Positions 7,913-17,045 of a stretch of DNA of 37,316 bases are shown in pieces. The notes beneath the pieces were generated by a model. That model was not told where the DNA came from. It was given only the letters and a program-made list of their open reading frames with translations, and did no database searches. Origin of the DNA: Chlamydiota bacterium (GTDB taxonomy: Bacteria > Chlamydiota > Chlamydiia > Chlamydiales > 2-12-FULL-49-11); the NCBI GenBank assembly GCA_947478685.1, contig CANJWO010000015.1:1-37316 (forward strand), read 5' to 3'. How positions within the stretch are numbered: position 1 is the stretch's first letter; each line of letters starts with the position of its first letter. Position numbers and translations under genes: made by a program.

Positions 7913-8725
7913 ATGAAGCAGATCATAAAGGTTGTCCCTTATAATCCGGAGTGGCCGGAGATGTTTGAATCTGAGGCGAAGCTGATTAAAGAGGCATTAG
8001 GGACCAACTGCATATCTATTTACCACATTGGATCAACTTCTGTCCCGGGTTTAAAGGCTAAACCTATCATTGACATTCTCCCTGTTGTGAAGGATATCCA
8101 ACAAGTTGATCTAACCACAGAAGCAATGGAATTTATTGGTTATGAGGCAAAGGGTGAGTTTGGGATAGCCTTTCGTAGGTATTTTCAAAAAGGAAAGAGT
8201 GGTAGAACGCATAACATTCATGTCTATGAAGAGGGTGATCCTGAAATTGATAGATATTTAAAATTTCGCAATTGGATGCGCTCACATAAAAATGACGCTA
8301 AAGCTTATTCGAAACTTAAATTAGCATTGGCAGAGAAATTTCCAAACGATATTCTCCAGTACTGCTTTGGAAAAGATGCTTTCGTTGCAAGTATCGATGC
8401 AAAAGATGGCTATAGTGGATATCGGATGGTCCAGGCATTGACAGACATAGAATGGGCAACGGTACGAGCTTTGTGTCCAGAGCATTTCCTTGATCGTCAT
8501 AAAGATCATATCCATTTTGTCTTCTATAAAAATTCTGAAATAATCGGCTATTCTCACCTTCAGCTTTGCCCTAAAAATAGAGCCTCATTGCTCATGTTAG
8601 CTATTGATAAACGTTATCGTAATCTTGGATGGGATAGTCTATTTCTAAAACTTCTTAAACGCTGGTTAAAACACCAAAGCTATGAGATTGATTCACAAGG
8701 ACTCGAAATGACCAAAAACTTCTAA
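7913..8725 (+). CDS. GrpB-family nucleotidyltransferase-like protein fused to a shortened GNAT domain
   Basis: Residues 1 to about 165 form a GrpB (UPF0157) domain of the nucleotidyltransferase fold: VVPYNPEWPEMFESE (8-22) and IYHIGSTSVPGLKAKPIIDILPVV (36-59), with the GS and later acidic residues of that fold. From about 170 a GNAT acetyltransferase domain follows, with YRNLGWDSLFLKLLKRWLK (235-253) as motif A. After this the protein reaches its end in only 17 residues (SYEIDSQGLEMTKNF). Family GNAT domains normally have about 30-40 more residues there, so an internal deletion is likely and acetylation may be lost. The same two domains occur in reverse order in the protein at 35053-36531. 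No clear Shine-Dalgarno is seen. Confidence 0.78.
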   Translation: MKQIIKVVPYNPEWPEMFESEAKLIKEALGTNCISIYHIGSTSVPGLKAKPIIDILPVVKDIQQVDLTTEAMEFIGYEAKGEFGIAFRRYFQKGKSGRTHNIHVYEEGDPEIDRYLKFRNWMRSHKNDAKAYSKLKLALAEKFPNDILQYCFGKDAFVASIDAKDGYSGYRMVQALTDIEWATVRALCPEHFLDRHKDHIHFVFYKNSEIIGYSHLQLCPKNRASLLMLAIDKRYRNLGWDSLFLKLLKRWLKHQSYEIDSQGLEMTKNF

Positions 8726-8812
8726 TCCTGAAAAAGAGTTCCAGTAAATGTAGTTTTTTATTAGAATCATCTTTTTATTTTTAAAATTTTCTTTAAAAAG
8801 GCGATTATTATA

Positions 8813-9163
8813 ATGGATTCAATTCCTGCATTTGCATCAACACCAACTTGTTCTCCATCTGACGATGATGATTATCCATGCACTCTCAATGAATTAGGTA
8901 GCAAACCTCTTGTAGATGAGGATTGCGAGCATGTCAAACAATTTCTTATAAGAGTTCGCTCTCTTATAACTGATGAACGCTCTGAGATGCAAGCAGACTA
9001 TCTAGAAGCGCAAATTAAATTGTTTGGGAATGATTTTAAGAATTCGATCCATTTTGCTAAAATAGGATTAGGTCGAGCTCAAACACTTGAAGCGAAAGAA
9101 TACGAAGCCAGATTCACACAAGTACTGTATGATATTGATACTAAATTAAAAATATTTACCTAA
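8813..9163 (+). CDS. Unknown 116-aa protein with TPR-like helical hairpin
   Basis: I do not recognise this protein. The first 40 residues are polar and acidic (SPSDDDDYP at 14-22). Residues about 63-110 (ADYLEAQIKLFGNDFKNSIHFAKIGLGRAQTLEAKEYEARF) look like a pair of TPR-type helices, hinting at protein-protein binding. AAAAAGG lies about 12 nt upstream of the ATG, further than usual. It converges on the small DUF3096 gene with only 7 nt between stop codons. Confidence 0.55.
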   Translation: MDSIPAFASTPTCSPSDDDDYPCTLNELGSKPLVDEDCEHVKQFLIRVRSLITDERSEMQADYLEAQIKLFGNDFKNSIHFAKIGLGRAQTLEAKEYEARFTQVLYDIDTKLKIFT

Positions 9164-9170
9164 GGGGCGC

Positions 9171-9314
9171 TTACATCTGCCCTAGAATACCGACGAGTCC
9201 AATGAGGATCAGGTAAATGGCTACAATATAATTCAGCAAGGCGGGAAATATTAGAATCAGAATTCCTGCAACTAATGAAACGACATAATTTATAGCTGGA
9301 TGTATAACGATCAT
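9171..9314 (-). CDS. DUF3096-family small membrane protein, 47 aa
   Basis: A short gene that a length cutoff would miss. The ATG at 9312-9314 is preceded by a strong AAAGGAG with 6 nt spacing, and the stop is at 9171-9173. The product starts MIVIHPAINYVVSLVAG and continues with a second hydrophobic stretch containing LLNYIVAIYLILIGLVGIL, the pattern of DUF3096 proteins: two short membrane helices around a Pro. The function of the family is unknown. It lies between the TPR-like gene and the AGCS symporter, on the opposite strand to both. Confidence 0.8.
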   Translation of the reverse strand: MIVIHPAINYVVSLVAGILILIFPALLNYIVAIYLILIGLVGILGQM

Positions 9315-9451
9315 TTTTTTCTCCTTTGAGATTCTAGTTCACAAGTAATCTATTTGTTAATTTAAATAAATTAATTTGTTTGAATCAGATTGATTGTTGC
9401 CTTTATTTGATAAATTATGAGAAAATAGATGTATTCATTATGGGGAATTTT

Positions 9452-10768
9452 ATGAATGTCTTTAGTTTGATATCCGATTATATGCTATTTGGCCTAAGTA
9501 TCTTTATATTAGCAGGTAGCATATTCATTTCTTTTAAAACTGGTTTTATACAACTCCGCTTTTTACCGAAGCTTTTGAAGGCGCTTAGGGCTTCAAAGCA
9601 AGATCAAAAAGAGGGTTCCCATACAATTCCCCCTTTTAAAGCTCTTTTTACTGCTATGTCAACCACTCTAGGCATTGGGACAATTGTCGGTCCGATCATT
9701 GCCATACGTTGGGGCGGACCTGGCGCACTATTAGGATTTATTTTAACTGCTTTTTTTGGAAGTGCCGCAACCTACCTAGAAGTAGTTCTTAGCGTTAAAT
9801 ATAGACAGAGATTACCCTCAGGCCAAATTCTGGGCGGGCCGATGCAATATTTAAAGCATATTATCTCTCCGGGCGCTGCAAAATGGTATGCAATTTTTGG
9901 ATGCATATTGATGTCCGCTTGGTCTGCTACTCAAGCAAATCAGCTTGTCTCAATTCTAGCCTCACCCCTTCTTGGAAAATACAATATCCCATCTCTCTTA
10001 TCGGCCGGAGTAGTATCAATTACAATTTTTATTATTCTAATGGGCGGAATCAAACGGATTAGTTCTATCTCTTCGAAACTGATTCCTCCGATGTTTATTA
10101 TTTATATGGTTTCGATCTGCTTTATCCTTTTTTCAAATATTGATAAATTTGGGACAGTTTTTCATACAATTTTTCAGTCAGCCTTTTCACCTTACGCAAT
10201 GGCGAGCGGTGCTCTTGTCGGTGGGGTTATTAGCGCTCTTAGATGGGGCGTTTTTAAAGGGACCTACGCAACTGAAGCTGGCGTTGGAACTCAAGCTATT
10301 CCACATTCAATGGCTGAAACTAATGATCCAAATACGCAAGGAATTCTTGCAATGTTCTCTACCTTTACAGCGGGCTTTGTCTCTTTTTTATCCGGATTTG
10401 TAGCCTTGATCACAGATACCTGGCAAGATCCTGGACTTCCTTTAGGAATTAGCATGGTTGCTGCATCCTTCAAAATCTACTTTTCCTACATTGGCGTTGC
10501 CATGGTTCTCGTTATAACCTTCCTTTTCGCCTTCGGCACGATACTTGGTAATAGTTACAACGGAAGCCAATGTTTTCTTTATTTAACAGCACCTAAGAAA
10601 ATCAAATACTACTATGCTGGAACTGCCCTTACAATTTTTCTAGGGTCACTATTAGAGACCAAAACAATATGGTCTCTAATAGACTTTGGACTGATATTTT
10701 TAGTTGTACCCCACATGGCCGCTCTAATACTCTCTATGTACAAACAGCCGAAAATTGCTCATGCATAG
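9452..10768 (+). CDS. AGCS-family sodium:alanine/glycine symporter
   Basis: Polytopic inner-membrane amino-acid:Na+ symporter (438 aa from the chosen start). AGCS landmarks are FKALFTAMSTTLGIGTIVGPIIAIRWGGPGALLG, the loop FGSAATYLEVVLSVKYR, QILGGPMQYL, and the helix end KGTYATEAGVGTQAIPHS, all characteristic of the family; ten or eleven hydrophobic segments are visible. The ATG at 9452 is preferred: GGGGAA lies 5 nt upstream, while the in-frame ATGs at 9380 and 9440 lack a site. An intracellular bacterium would use it to import alanine, glycine or serine from the host. Its last 10 nt overlap the converging GNAT-like gene. Confidence 0.9.
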   Translation: MNVFSLISDYMLFGLSIFILAGSIFISFKTGFIQLRFLPKLLKALRASKQDQKEGSHTIPPFKALFTAMSTTLGIGTIVGPIIAIRWGGPGALLGFILTAFFGSAATYLEVVLSVKYRQRLPSGQILGGPMQYLKHIISPGAAKWYAIFGCILMSAWSATQANQLVSILASPLLGKYNIPSLLSAGVVSITIFIILMGGIKRISSISSKLIPPMFIIYMVSICFILFSNIDKFGTVFHTIFQSAFSPYAMASGALVGGVISALRWGVFKGTYATEAGVGTQAIPHSMAETNDPNTQGILAMFSTFTAGFVSFLSGFVALITDTWQDPGLPLGISMVAASFKIYFSYIGVAMVLVITFLFAFGTILGNSYNGSQCFLYLTAPKKIKYYYAGTALTIFLGSLLETKTIWSLIDFGLIFLVVPHMAALILSMYKQPKIAHA

Positions 10769-11451
10769 TCATTTCTGGTTAGTAATGCGTCCAAACCAGC
10801 GATCTCACATGCATAGACAAATCTGCGCAGACTTGAGCCTTTTGGATCTAATATTCTAGAAGGCTCTCCGAATATGCTTTCAATGACTGCATTTCTCATT
10901 TCCAAATCATCCAGTGCTACACCTGAAAAACCGCTCGTCTTAGGATCTCTTAGTGTGATTACCACCCGTTCTATTTTTCTTCCATCTTGTAATTCATCGA
11001 TATCAATGAAATTTTTAGCAGCAACTATCAGAGTTAAGACCATCTCTCTATATAACCCCTCTCTTGATTTTCCAGTCAGTCCTAACTTCTCCGGCTCTGA
11101 TGAGAGAAATTCATAAATCTGCAATTCTGAAGGCCCAGCCTCTCCACACTCAAGTGCACCCATACCTAAAATCTGACGACTCTCTAGTGTTTCAAGTAAA
11201 TAGCCTGTATAATAAGGCCGTGAAATATCCTTCTCTACCATGCTCAAGACGACTTCAGCCGGCTCTCCCCCTTTTTTTCCATAAGCTTGATAATTTACGG
11301 CATCTTCAAAAAGGGTATGAAGTGGCACTGCATCAGAAATTTTCATTCTACGAAATCGTAAATTTTCCGACTCAATATAAGAACAGCTAGTACTCAAGAA
11401 AAGATCCTCTCCATCTCCAACTATTTTAACTCTTGATGCTACACCTGACAT
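10759..11451 (-). CDS. GNAT-like protein, 230 aa, function unknown
   Basis: Residues about 25-60 (SENLRFRRMKISDAVPLHTLFED) resemble the opening strand and helix of RimJ/RimL-type GNAT acetyltransferases, and GYLLETLESRQILGMGALE fits the next strands. The acetyl-CoA loop (R/QxxGxG/A) is not clear; the segment GLTGKSREGLYREMVLTLIVAAKNFI is the nearest candidate. The remainder, about residues 150-230, is unrecognised. I call it GNAT-like on fold pattern only, and it may be a divergent or inactive member. It converges on the AGCS gene, with a 10-nt overlap of the two ends. The start at 11451 has only a weak GGTGGG upstream. Confidence 0.45.
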   Translation of the reverse strand: MSGVASRVKIVGDGEDLFLSTSCSYIESENLRFRRMKISDAVPLHTLFEDAVNYQAYGKKGGEPAEVVLSMVEKDISRPYYTGYLLETLESRQILGMGALECGEAGPSELQIYEFLSSEPEKLGLTGKSREGLYREMVLTLIVAAKNFIDIDELQDGRKIERVVITLRDPKTSGFSGVALDDLEMRNAVIESIFGEPSRILDPKGSSLRRFVYACEIAGLDALLTRNDYA

Positions 11452-11583
11452 ATCAACCCACCATGTTAAAAATTTAATTTATTAAGAGATTATCAATATA
11501 TTGTTAAAAATAACAATGGAATTCTCTTTCAAAAAATGTTGTTAGTATCTAGCATATTCCCAAAATTATAATAAGGTTGGAAA

Positions 11584-13203
11584 ATGATCTGTTCACAAAG
11601 AGGCGCTCTTGGAAAACATCTTTGGTCTGCCTGGGAGGGGGTAACATCTTTTGCTACAAAATGGAATGGATTTCTCCCTAGGCTTGTCGTCATGATAACA
11701 GGAGAGGCGATTGGGGCGGCCATCGCTGAAACAATTACCCCCTATGCTTTAAGTAGCGCAAATTTAGCCCTTGAAAGCTACCTCCCTTTATATAGACAAA
11801 TCCCTTTAATTGTAGCGGCAGCTACACTACCAATAGTCGTAATCGCTGGAGCTGGAAAGGTCTCCAATGTTACTTTGACCCTATTTACTTTATCAATACC
11901 TCTTATATTTACAGTAGTTTCATTAAAAGACATTGAGAAGAGCACTTCAGATATTGCCGGCACAATCATTCATTACCTAGCAGGAATGTTTGCCTCTATA
12001 ACGGGGGGCTTTTTAGCACTTAAATTTACATCTCTTAAATTAAATCATTCAACCGAAAAATTTTCCGATTATCGCTCTAAAATGGTCTGGCATGCACTAG
12101 CGGGTCAGGGTTTTGAAGCTTGCATCGCTCCTGCACATATGATTGTTTTTAAAATAGTCAGAGCCACTACTAGGTCCATATTTCAAACTGTTGCTTATAA
12201 TGGAGTAGACTTTTGGAGAGCCTTCAAAGTTAGCGTTCGAAAGGAAAAAACATATGGGGTGATAGCTCCTATGTTAACAAAAGCCCTTTATGGAAGATTT
12301 CAATCAATCAAGAGGAAAGAACTTGCAGATACAATTGTGGGAGCAATTCTCCCCTTCTTTTTAAAGGGACAAACCTCTCTTTTTTCGAGCACTTTCGCAG
12401 AACCTTTAGTCACTAAAAAAATGGAAGAATTGCAAAATCAGAGCAGCAGTTTAATTAATACACTCACAAGATCACTTATTGAATATACCTCTATTCTACA
12501 CGCTGCCGACATTCATCAAGCTACAACAACCCTTTTTAATCTGCTTCAAACTGATTCTTCAGAAAGAGTCATCCATGCCGCAACTTCGGAACTTATAGAA
12601 TTATTAGATAAAACGATCACCTTAAACTCCCCTCGTACATCCTATACAATTGAAAGGGTGGGTAAGGCGTTCCTTTGGAGCGAAAAAAATGCAACTGATT
12701 TATCAGAGTTGATATGCTCTCAATTAAAAGATCTTGGAATCTTTTTAATGGGTCATCCCGTTTATCCCGTGCGACATTTCAAAGCTATTGAATCTATAAT
12801 TCAGGTCCATTTAAAACCTTTTGTAAAATTTACAATCTTACGGACATTAAACCTCCCCTCCGCTAATGAACCTCTTTCGGCTATCGAAGATATTAAGTTA
12901 ACAAGTATCGTCCATCATATTTTATTTTCGACAATCGCAGAACCTCTCTTACCCACTTCAGTTGTATATGGTGTGAAAAAAATTTTGGATACCTGCCTCT
13001 CGTTAACAGTTGGTACAATCCATAAACTTCAAGGCTTTAAACCTCAAGCTCAAGTATTAGCCCCTGTCCATTTTGTAGAGAACTACGTTGTTAAATCACC
13101 CATAACAAAAGTCGCGGAAGTTTCTGATTACTTTGTAGTCCCTAAACCTCAAGTTGAAGATGATTCTGATTATGTCACCGTAGACAATTCTGATACAGAA
13201 TAA
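11584..13203 (+). CDS. Unknown hydrophobic protein, 539 aa, candidate membrane or inclusion protein
   Basis: I do not recognise this protein. AAGG lies 7 nt before the ATG. Hydrophobic segments at about 33-50, 70-92, 97-113 and 127-147 could form two membrane hairpins, an arrangement that recalls, without proving, chlamydial inclusion-membrane (Inc) proteins. Residues 160-500 are helical-looking with no familiar motif. The last 25 residues are acidic ([18 protein letters not shown]). The 3' end overlaps the converging clpB gene by 34 nt, so the acidic tail of this protein and the C-terminus of ClpB share DNA. Confidence 0.55.
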   Translation: MICSQRGALGKHLWSAWEGVTSFATKWNGFLPRLVVMITGEAIGAAIAETITPYALSSANLALESYLPLYRQIPLIVAAATLPIVVIAGAGKVSNVTLTLFTLSIPLIFTVVSLKDIEKSTSDIAGTIIHYLAGMFASITGGFLALKFTSLKLNHSTEKFSDYRSKMVWHALAGQGFEACIAPAHMIVFKIVRATTRSIFQTVAYNGVDFWRAFKVSVRKEKTYGVIAPMLTKALYGRFQSIKRKELADTIVGAILPFFLKGQTSLFSSTFAEPLVTKKMEELQNQSSSLINTLTRSLIEYTSILHAADIHQATTTLFNLLQTDSSERVIHAATSELIELLDKTITLNSPRTSYTIERVGKAFLWSEKNATDLSELICSQLKDLGIFLMGHPVYPVRHFKAIESIIQVHLKPFVKFTILRTLNLPSANEPLSAIEDIKLTSIVHHILFSTIAEPLLPTSVVYGVKKILDTCLSLTVGTIHKLQGFKPQAQVLAPVHFVENYVVKSPITKVAEVSDYFVVPKPQVEDDSDYVTVDNSDTE

Positions 13204-15773
13204 CTAATCTCCTTTCCTTTTAGAATGAGTTCTAGCTGGCACGACCCTGAAATATTACCTGCCAGAATTTCTTTAGAGAGGAGGGTAACAACCTCATGTT
13301 GGATGAGACGCTTCAAGGGCCTTGCTCCAAAAAAGGGATCATACCCCTCATGAGCTAGAAGTTCCAAAACACTTTTCTTCCATGACAGGTTAATATGGCG
13401 AGTACTAAGCCGTTTTGCAAGCAAGCCTAATTGAATTTCGACAATCGTCTCCATGACATCTTCTTGAAGGGGTAAGAATGGAAGGATTTCATCTAATCTA
13501 TTTAGAAATTCAGGCCTAAAATGCCTCCTTAGAATAGGCTCTATTGTGCTGATTATAGATTCTTTTGTAAGACTCTCTCTCTTTTCATGGATTAACTTCT
13601 GAAGCTCCTCAGATCCGATATTTGAAGTCATGATGAAAAGGGCATTTTTACAATTTATGTTGCGACCTTTGCTATCTGTAAGACGCCCCTCATCAAAAAC
13701 TTGGAGCAAAATATTAAAGACATCATGATCAGCTTTTTCAATTTCATCCAGTAAGACAACTGTGTATGGCCTCCGTCTAATGGCCTCCGTAAGCTGCCCG
13801 CCCTCATCATAACCGACATACCCTGGAGGAGACCCAATTAATTTTGAAACAGAGTGCTTCTCCATATATTCTGACATATCGAGCCTAATCATAGCCTCTT
13901 CTTGATCAAAAAGCTGCTGAGCTAGAGTTTTTGCAAGCTCTGTCTTTCCGACACCTGTGGGCCCTACAAATAAAAAGACACCTATTGGCCTCATAGGATC
14001 ATTAAGTCCTGCACGTGCAGCTCTAATTGAATCGGCAACAGCTTTTATAGCAAAAGGTTGTCCCACCACACGCTTTGCTAATTCAGTCTCAAGTCCGAGC
14101 AATTTTTGCGCCTCTGACGCTAGCATTCTCTGTACAGGAATTCCAGTCCATTTCGAAACAATTTGAGCAATCAAATTCTCATCTACCTCCTCCTGCAAAA
14201 GCCTCCCATCTTTGGAACTAAGAATACCTAAAGCCTCGCCTATCTCTTTTTCTAACTGAGGGATTTTACCATATCGAAATTCTGCAACTTTATTATAATC
14301 TGAGACCCTTTCAGCCTCATCCATTTGAAACCGCATCTTTTCAAGATTATCTTTTTTCTCTTTCAATGAGAGCAAAAGCTTTTTCTCTTTTTCCCATCTA
14401 AGATTTAATATGCTCAAATCCTCTTTTAAAAGAGCTATCTCCTTTCCTTTTTTCTTCATCTCCCCTTCTGAGCTTGGACTCTTTTCCCTTTTTAATCCCT
14501 CTACTTCAACAATCAGAGTGGCAAGTTCCCTTTCTTTAATATCAATTGGTAAAGGCCTACTACCAAGCTGCATACGAATTAAGCTTGCAGCTTCATCGAT
14601 CAAATCAATTGCTTTATCAGGAAGATTTCGATCTGTAATATAGCGAGTGGAGAGGGTAACTGCAGCGTGAAGTGCATCTTCTGTAATTTGAACGCCATGA
14701 TAAATTTCATATTTCTCACGAAGTCCCCGGAGAATTGCTATCGCATCTTCTACGGTTGGTTCCTGGACAAAAACAGGTTGAAATCGCCTCTCAAGAGCAG
14801 CATCCTTCTCAATATATTTCTGAAATTCTTTTAAGGTTGTAGCTCCAATGCAATGAAGAGCTCCTCTTGCAAGAGCTGGTTTTAAGAGATTTGCAGCATC
14901 CATTGCACCCTCAGTAGCTCCAGCACCCACCAACGTATGAATTTCATCAATAAAAAGAATTATATTTCCTTCTGCCTCCTCTACCTCTTTTAAAACCCCT
15001 TTTAGCCTCTCTTCAAATTCGCCCCTATATTTAGCTCCTGCAATGAGACTTCCCATATCAAGAACCATCACCTGCTTACCTTTTAAAGCCTCTGGAATAT
15101 CTTCCTGAATGATCCGTTGTGCAAGCCCCTCTACAATTGCAGTCTTTCCCACTCCCGGTTCACCAAGAAGCATCGGATTATTCTTTGTCCTTCGTAATAG
15201 AACTTGAATTACCCGCCTAATTTCATCATCACGCCCAATTACCGGATCGAGCTTACCCTCTTTTGCAAGCCTAGTATAATTTTTGCAAAATTTATCCAAA
15301 ATTTTTACATTTTGTTCAGATGTTGCTGAATCCATATGGCGATCTCCCCGTAATAAAAAAATTGTTTCTTCTAGTTTAGCTTCTGAAATCTTACTTTTCT
15401 CTCTCCATCCTTTAAAAGGCTGATCCGCTTTTTTCCAAAAAGCGAGGAGCAAATGATCACTGCTAATGTATGTATCATTCCATTTCTTACAAAGAGACTC
15501 TCCCTCTTGAAGAATTGCGCTTAGAGCTCCCGAGATCTTAGCCCCTCCCTGACCTGTAAAAGTTGGAAGATGTTTAATAACCTTCTCTACTTCGCGATGC
15601 AGAGAAGAAGGATCCAGACCAAGCTCTTTTAAAACCACCCGAAAATATCCCCCCTCCTCACTCAGAAGGGCAAAAAGGAGATGATTTTCACTCACCTCAA
15701 CTTGGTTTTTTTCCTTAGCATTACCAATAGCTCCTTGGAGAGCCATCATCACCGATTCAGAAAAATTTTGCAT
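13170..15773 (-). CDS. clpB: ClpB disaggregase
   Basis: Hexameric Hsp100 ATPase that works with DnaK/DnaJ/GrpE to pull apart aggregated proteins in the cytoplasm. Order: N-terminal double Clp repeat (1-145); AAA-1 with GEPGVGKTA (about 204-212) and [27 protein letters not shown]; coiled-coil middle domain (about 400-525) rich in Lys and Glu, which marks ClpB rather than ClpA or ClpC; AAA-2 with [41 protein letters not shown] and the arginine-finger helix FRPEFLNR. The length, 867, is normal. The start is ATG 15773, with AAGGAG 7 nt upstream; the TTG two codons earlier is too close to that site. It is divergent from the M48 protease gene 66 bp away. No CIRCE-like element was noticed. Confidence 0.96.
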   Translation of the reverse strand: MQNFSESVMMALQGAIGNAKEKNQVEVSENHLLFALLSEEGGYFRVVLKELGLDPSSLHREVEKVIKHLPTFTGQGGAKISGALSAILQEGESLCKKWNDTYISSDHLLLAFWKKADQPFKGWREKSKISEAKLEETIFLLRGDRHMDSATSEQNVKILDKFCKNYTRLAKEGKLDPVIGRDDEIRRVIQVLLRRTKNNPMLLGEPGVGKTAIVEGLAQRIIQEDIPEALKGKQVMVLDMGSLIAGAKYRGEFEERLKGVLKEVEEAEGNIILFIDEIHTLVGAGATEGAMDAANLLKPALARGALHCIGATTLKEFQKYIEKDAALERRFQPVFVQEPTVEDAIAILRGLREKYEIYHGVQITEDALHAAVTLSTRYITDRNLPDKAIDLIDEAASLIRMQLGSRPLPIDIKERELATLIVEVEGLKREKSPSSEGEMKKKGKEIALLKEDLSILNLRWEKEKKLLLSLKEKKDNLEKMRFQMDEAERVSDYNKVAEFRYGKIPQLEKEIGEALGILSSKDGRLLQEEVDENLIAQIVSKWTGIPVQRMLASEAQKLLGLETELAKRVVGQPFAIKAVADSIRAARAGLNDPMRPIGVFLFVGPTGVGKTELAKTLAQQLFDQEEAMIRLDMSEYMEKHSVSKLIGSPPGYVGYDEGGQLTEAIRRRPYTVVLLDEIEKADHDVFNILLQVFDEGRLTDSKGRNINCKNALFIMTSNIGSEELQKLIHEKRESLTKESIISTIEPILRRHFRPEFLNRLDEILPFLPLQEDVMETIVEIQLGLLAKRLSTRHINLSWKKSVLELLAHEGYDPFFGARPLKRLIQHEVVTLLSKEILAGNISGSCQLELILKGKEISYSVSELSTVT

Positions 15774-15839
15774 AAGCAAACTCCTTATTGTCTCCGAATC
15801 CTATTTTACCTATATAGAGAGAAAAAGAGGATAATAAAT

Positions 15840-17045
15840 ATGATGAACTGGTTTTTTTTGGCTGATTGTTCCCATGTAGCTGTTCCTAAAGCAACAGAGA
15901 TAGCCATGCGCCATTACTATATCGGGAACATACTTTGGCTCCTCCAATTAGCTTTAAGCTTTGTTATTCCCCTCCTTTTTCTGACAACGGGGTTTTCTGC
16001 AAAACTAGGAAAATTCTCTAGAATCCGGGGTAAGTATTGGTTTTTTTCAATAGCCCTCTATCTTCTCCTCTTTATTGCAATCTATCAATTGATCAGTCTC
16101 CCTCTCGACTTCTATACTGAATATGTGGTTGAACATGAATATGGCCTCTCCATTCAAACCTTATCTAAATGGATCGAACATTATGCGATATGGACTCTAC
16201 TGTTTATCGTAGGTGCGGTATTATTTGTTTGGATCTTTTATCTACTCTTACAAAAAAGCCCTAAGAACTGGTGGTTTTATAGCTCAATTGTTGCAATCGC
16301 GATCACATTTTTTATCACATTTATATCTCCCATTTGGATTGATCCCCTTTTTGATACAATCGGTCCTATGAAAAATAAAGAGCTAGAGGCAAAATTATTA
16401 GCATTTGCATCCAAGGCCGGACTTGAAAATAGCCAAATCTATGAAATTAAGAAAAGTGATGAGACTCATATGGCGAATGCCTATGTAACAGGACTTTTTG
16501 GGACTGAAAGAATTGTTATTTGGGATACGGCCATTAAGCCAAACGATATAGATGGACTTCTCTTTACCTTGGGCCATGAGATGGGCCACTATGTTTTAAA
16601 CCACAATTGGTGGTTCATGTTCTACTATTCTATCGCTACTTTTTTAATCTTTTATCTAACTTACAGATCTTCAATTTTTATTCTCCATCATTACAATAAA
16701 CGATTCAGATTTAATAACCTTTACGACATTGCTTCACTCCCCCTCCTCCTCGTTCTAATTAACCTATTCACACTCCTTGCAAGCCCTGTTTTTAACTACA
16801 TTTCACGCGATATGGAGCGGGAGGCAGATCGCTTTGGTTTAGAGCTAACTCAAAACAACTTTGCCGCTGCAACACTATTTAGAAACTTTGCTTTAGATGA
16901 TCTTGCAAATCCGAATCCTGGAATACTATACACAATCTGGAGATGCGATCATCCCGCACTAAAAGATCGGATTGAATTCTGCAATAGCTACTGCCCCTGG
17001 GAACAAGGGCAGCCACTAAAATATGCGAAGTATTTTAAGGATTAA
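15840..17045 (+). CDS. M48-family (Ste24-type) membrane zinc protease
   Basis: Integral membrane metalloprotease of the CAAX-protease-1/Ste24 group (401 aa). Zinc ligands are visible: HEMGH at 246-250 and Glu328 in EREADRFGLEL. Hydrophobic segments flank them (about 30-50, 68-90, 115-137, 147-167, 257-280, 300-320), as in Ste24 barrels. Bacteria do not prenylate CAAX proteins, so the role is probably quality control of membrane proteins, like HtpX. ATG 15840 is chosen for AGAGG 9 nt upstream; a much earlier in-frame ATG at 15681 lies inside clpB and encodes nothing family-like. The stop overlaps the converging Ser/Pro-rich gene by 4 nt. Confidence 0.9.
   Translation: MMNWFFLADCSHVAVPKATEIAMRHYYIGNILWLLQLALSFVIPLLFLTTGFSAKLGKFSRIRGKYWFFSIALYLLLFIAIYQLISLPLDFYTEYVVEHEYGLSIQTLSKWIEHYAIWTLLFIVGAVLFVWIFYLLLQKSPKNWWFYSSIVAIAITFFITFISPIWIDPLFDTIGPMKNKELEAKLLAFASKAGLENSQIYEIKKSDETHMANAYVTGLFGTERIVIWDTAIKPNDIDGLLFTLGHEMGHYVLNHNWWFMFYYSIATFLIFYLTYRSSIFILHHYNKRFRFNNLYDIASLPLLLVLINLFTLLASPVFNYISRDMEREADRFGLELTQNNFAAATLFRNFALDDLANPNPGILYTIWRCDHPALKDRIEFCNSYCPWEQGQPLKYAKYFKD

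Noticed and set aside
15681..15839. Upstream ATG extension of the M48 protease
   Set aside because: It lies largely inside clpB on the other strand and adds residues foreign to the family; AGAGG supports ATG 15840.
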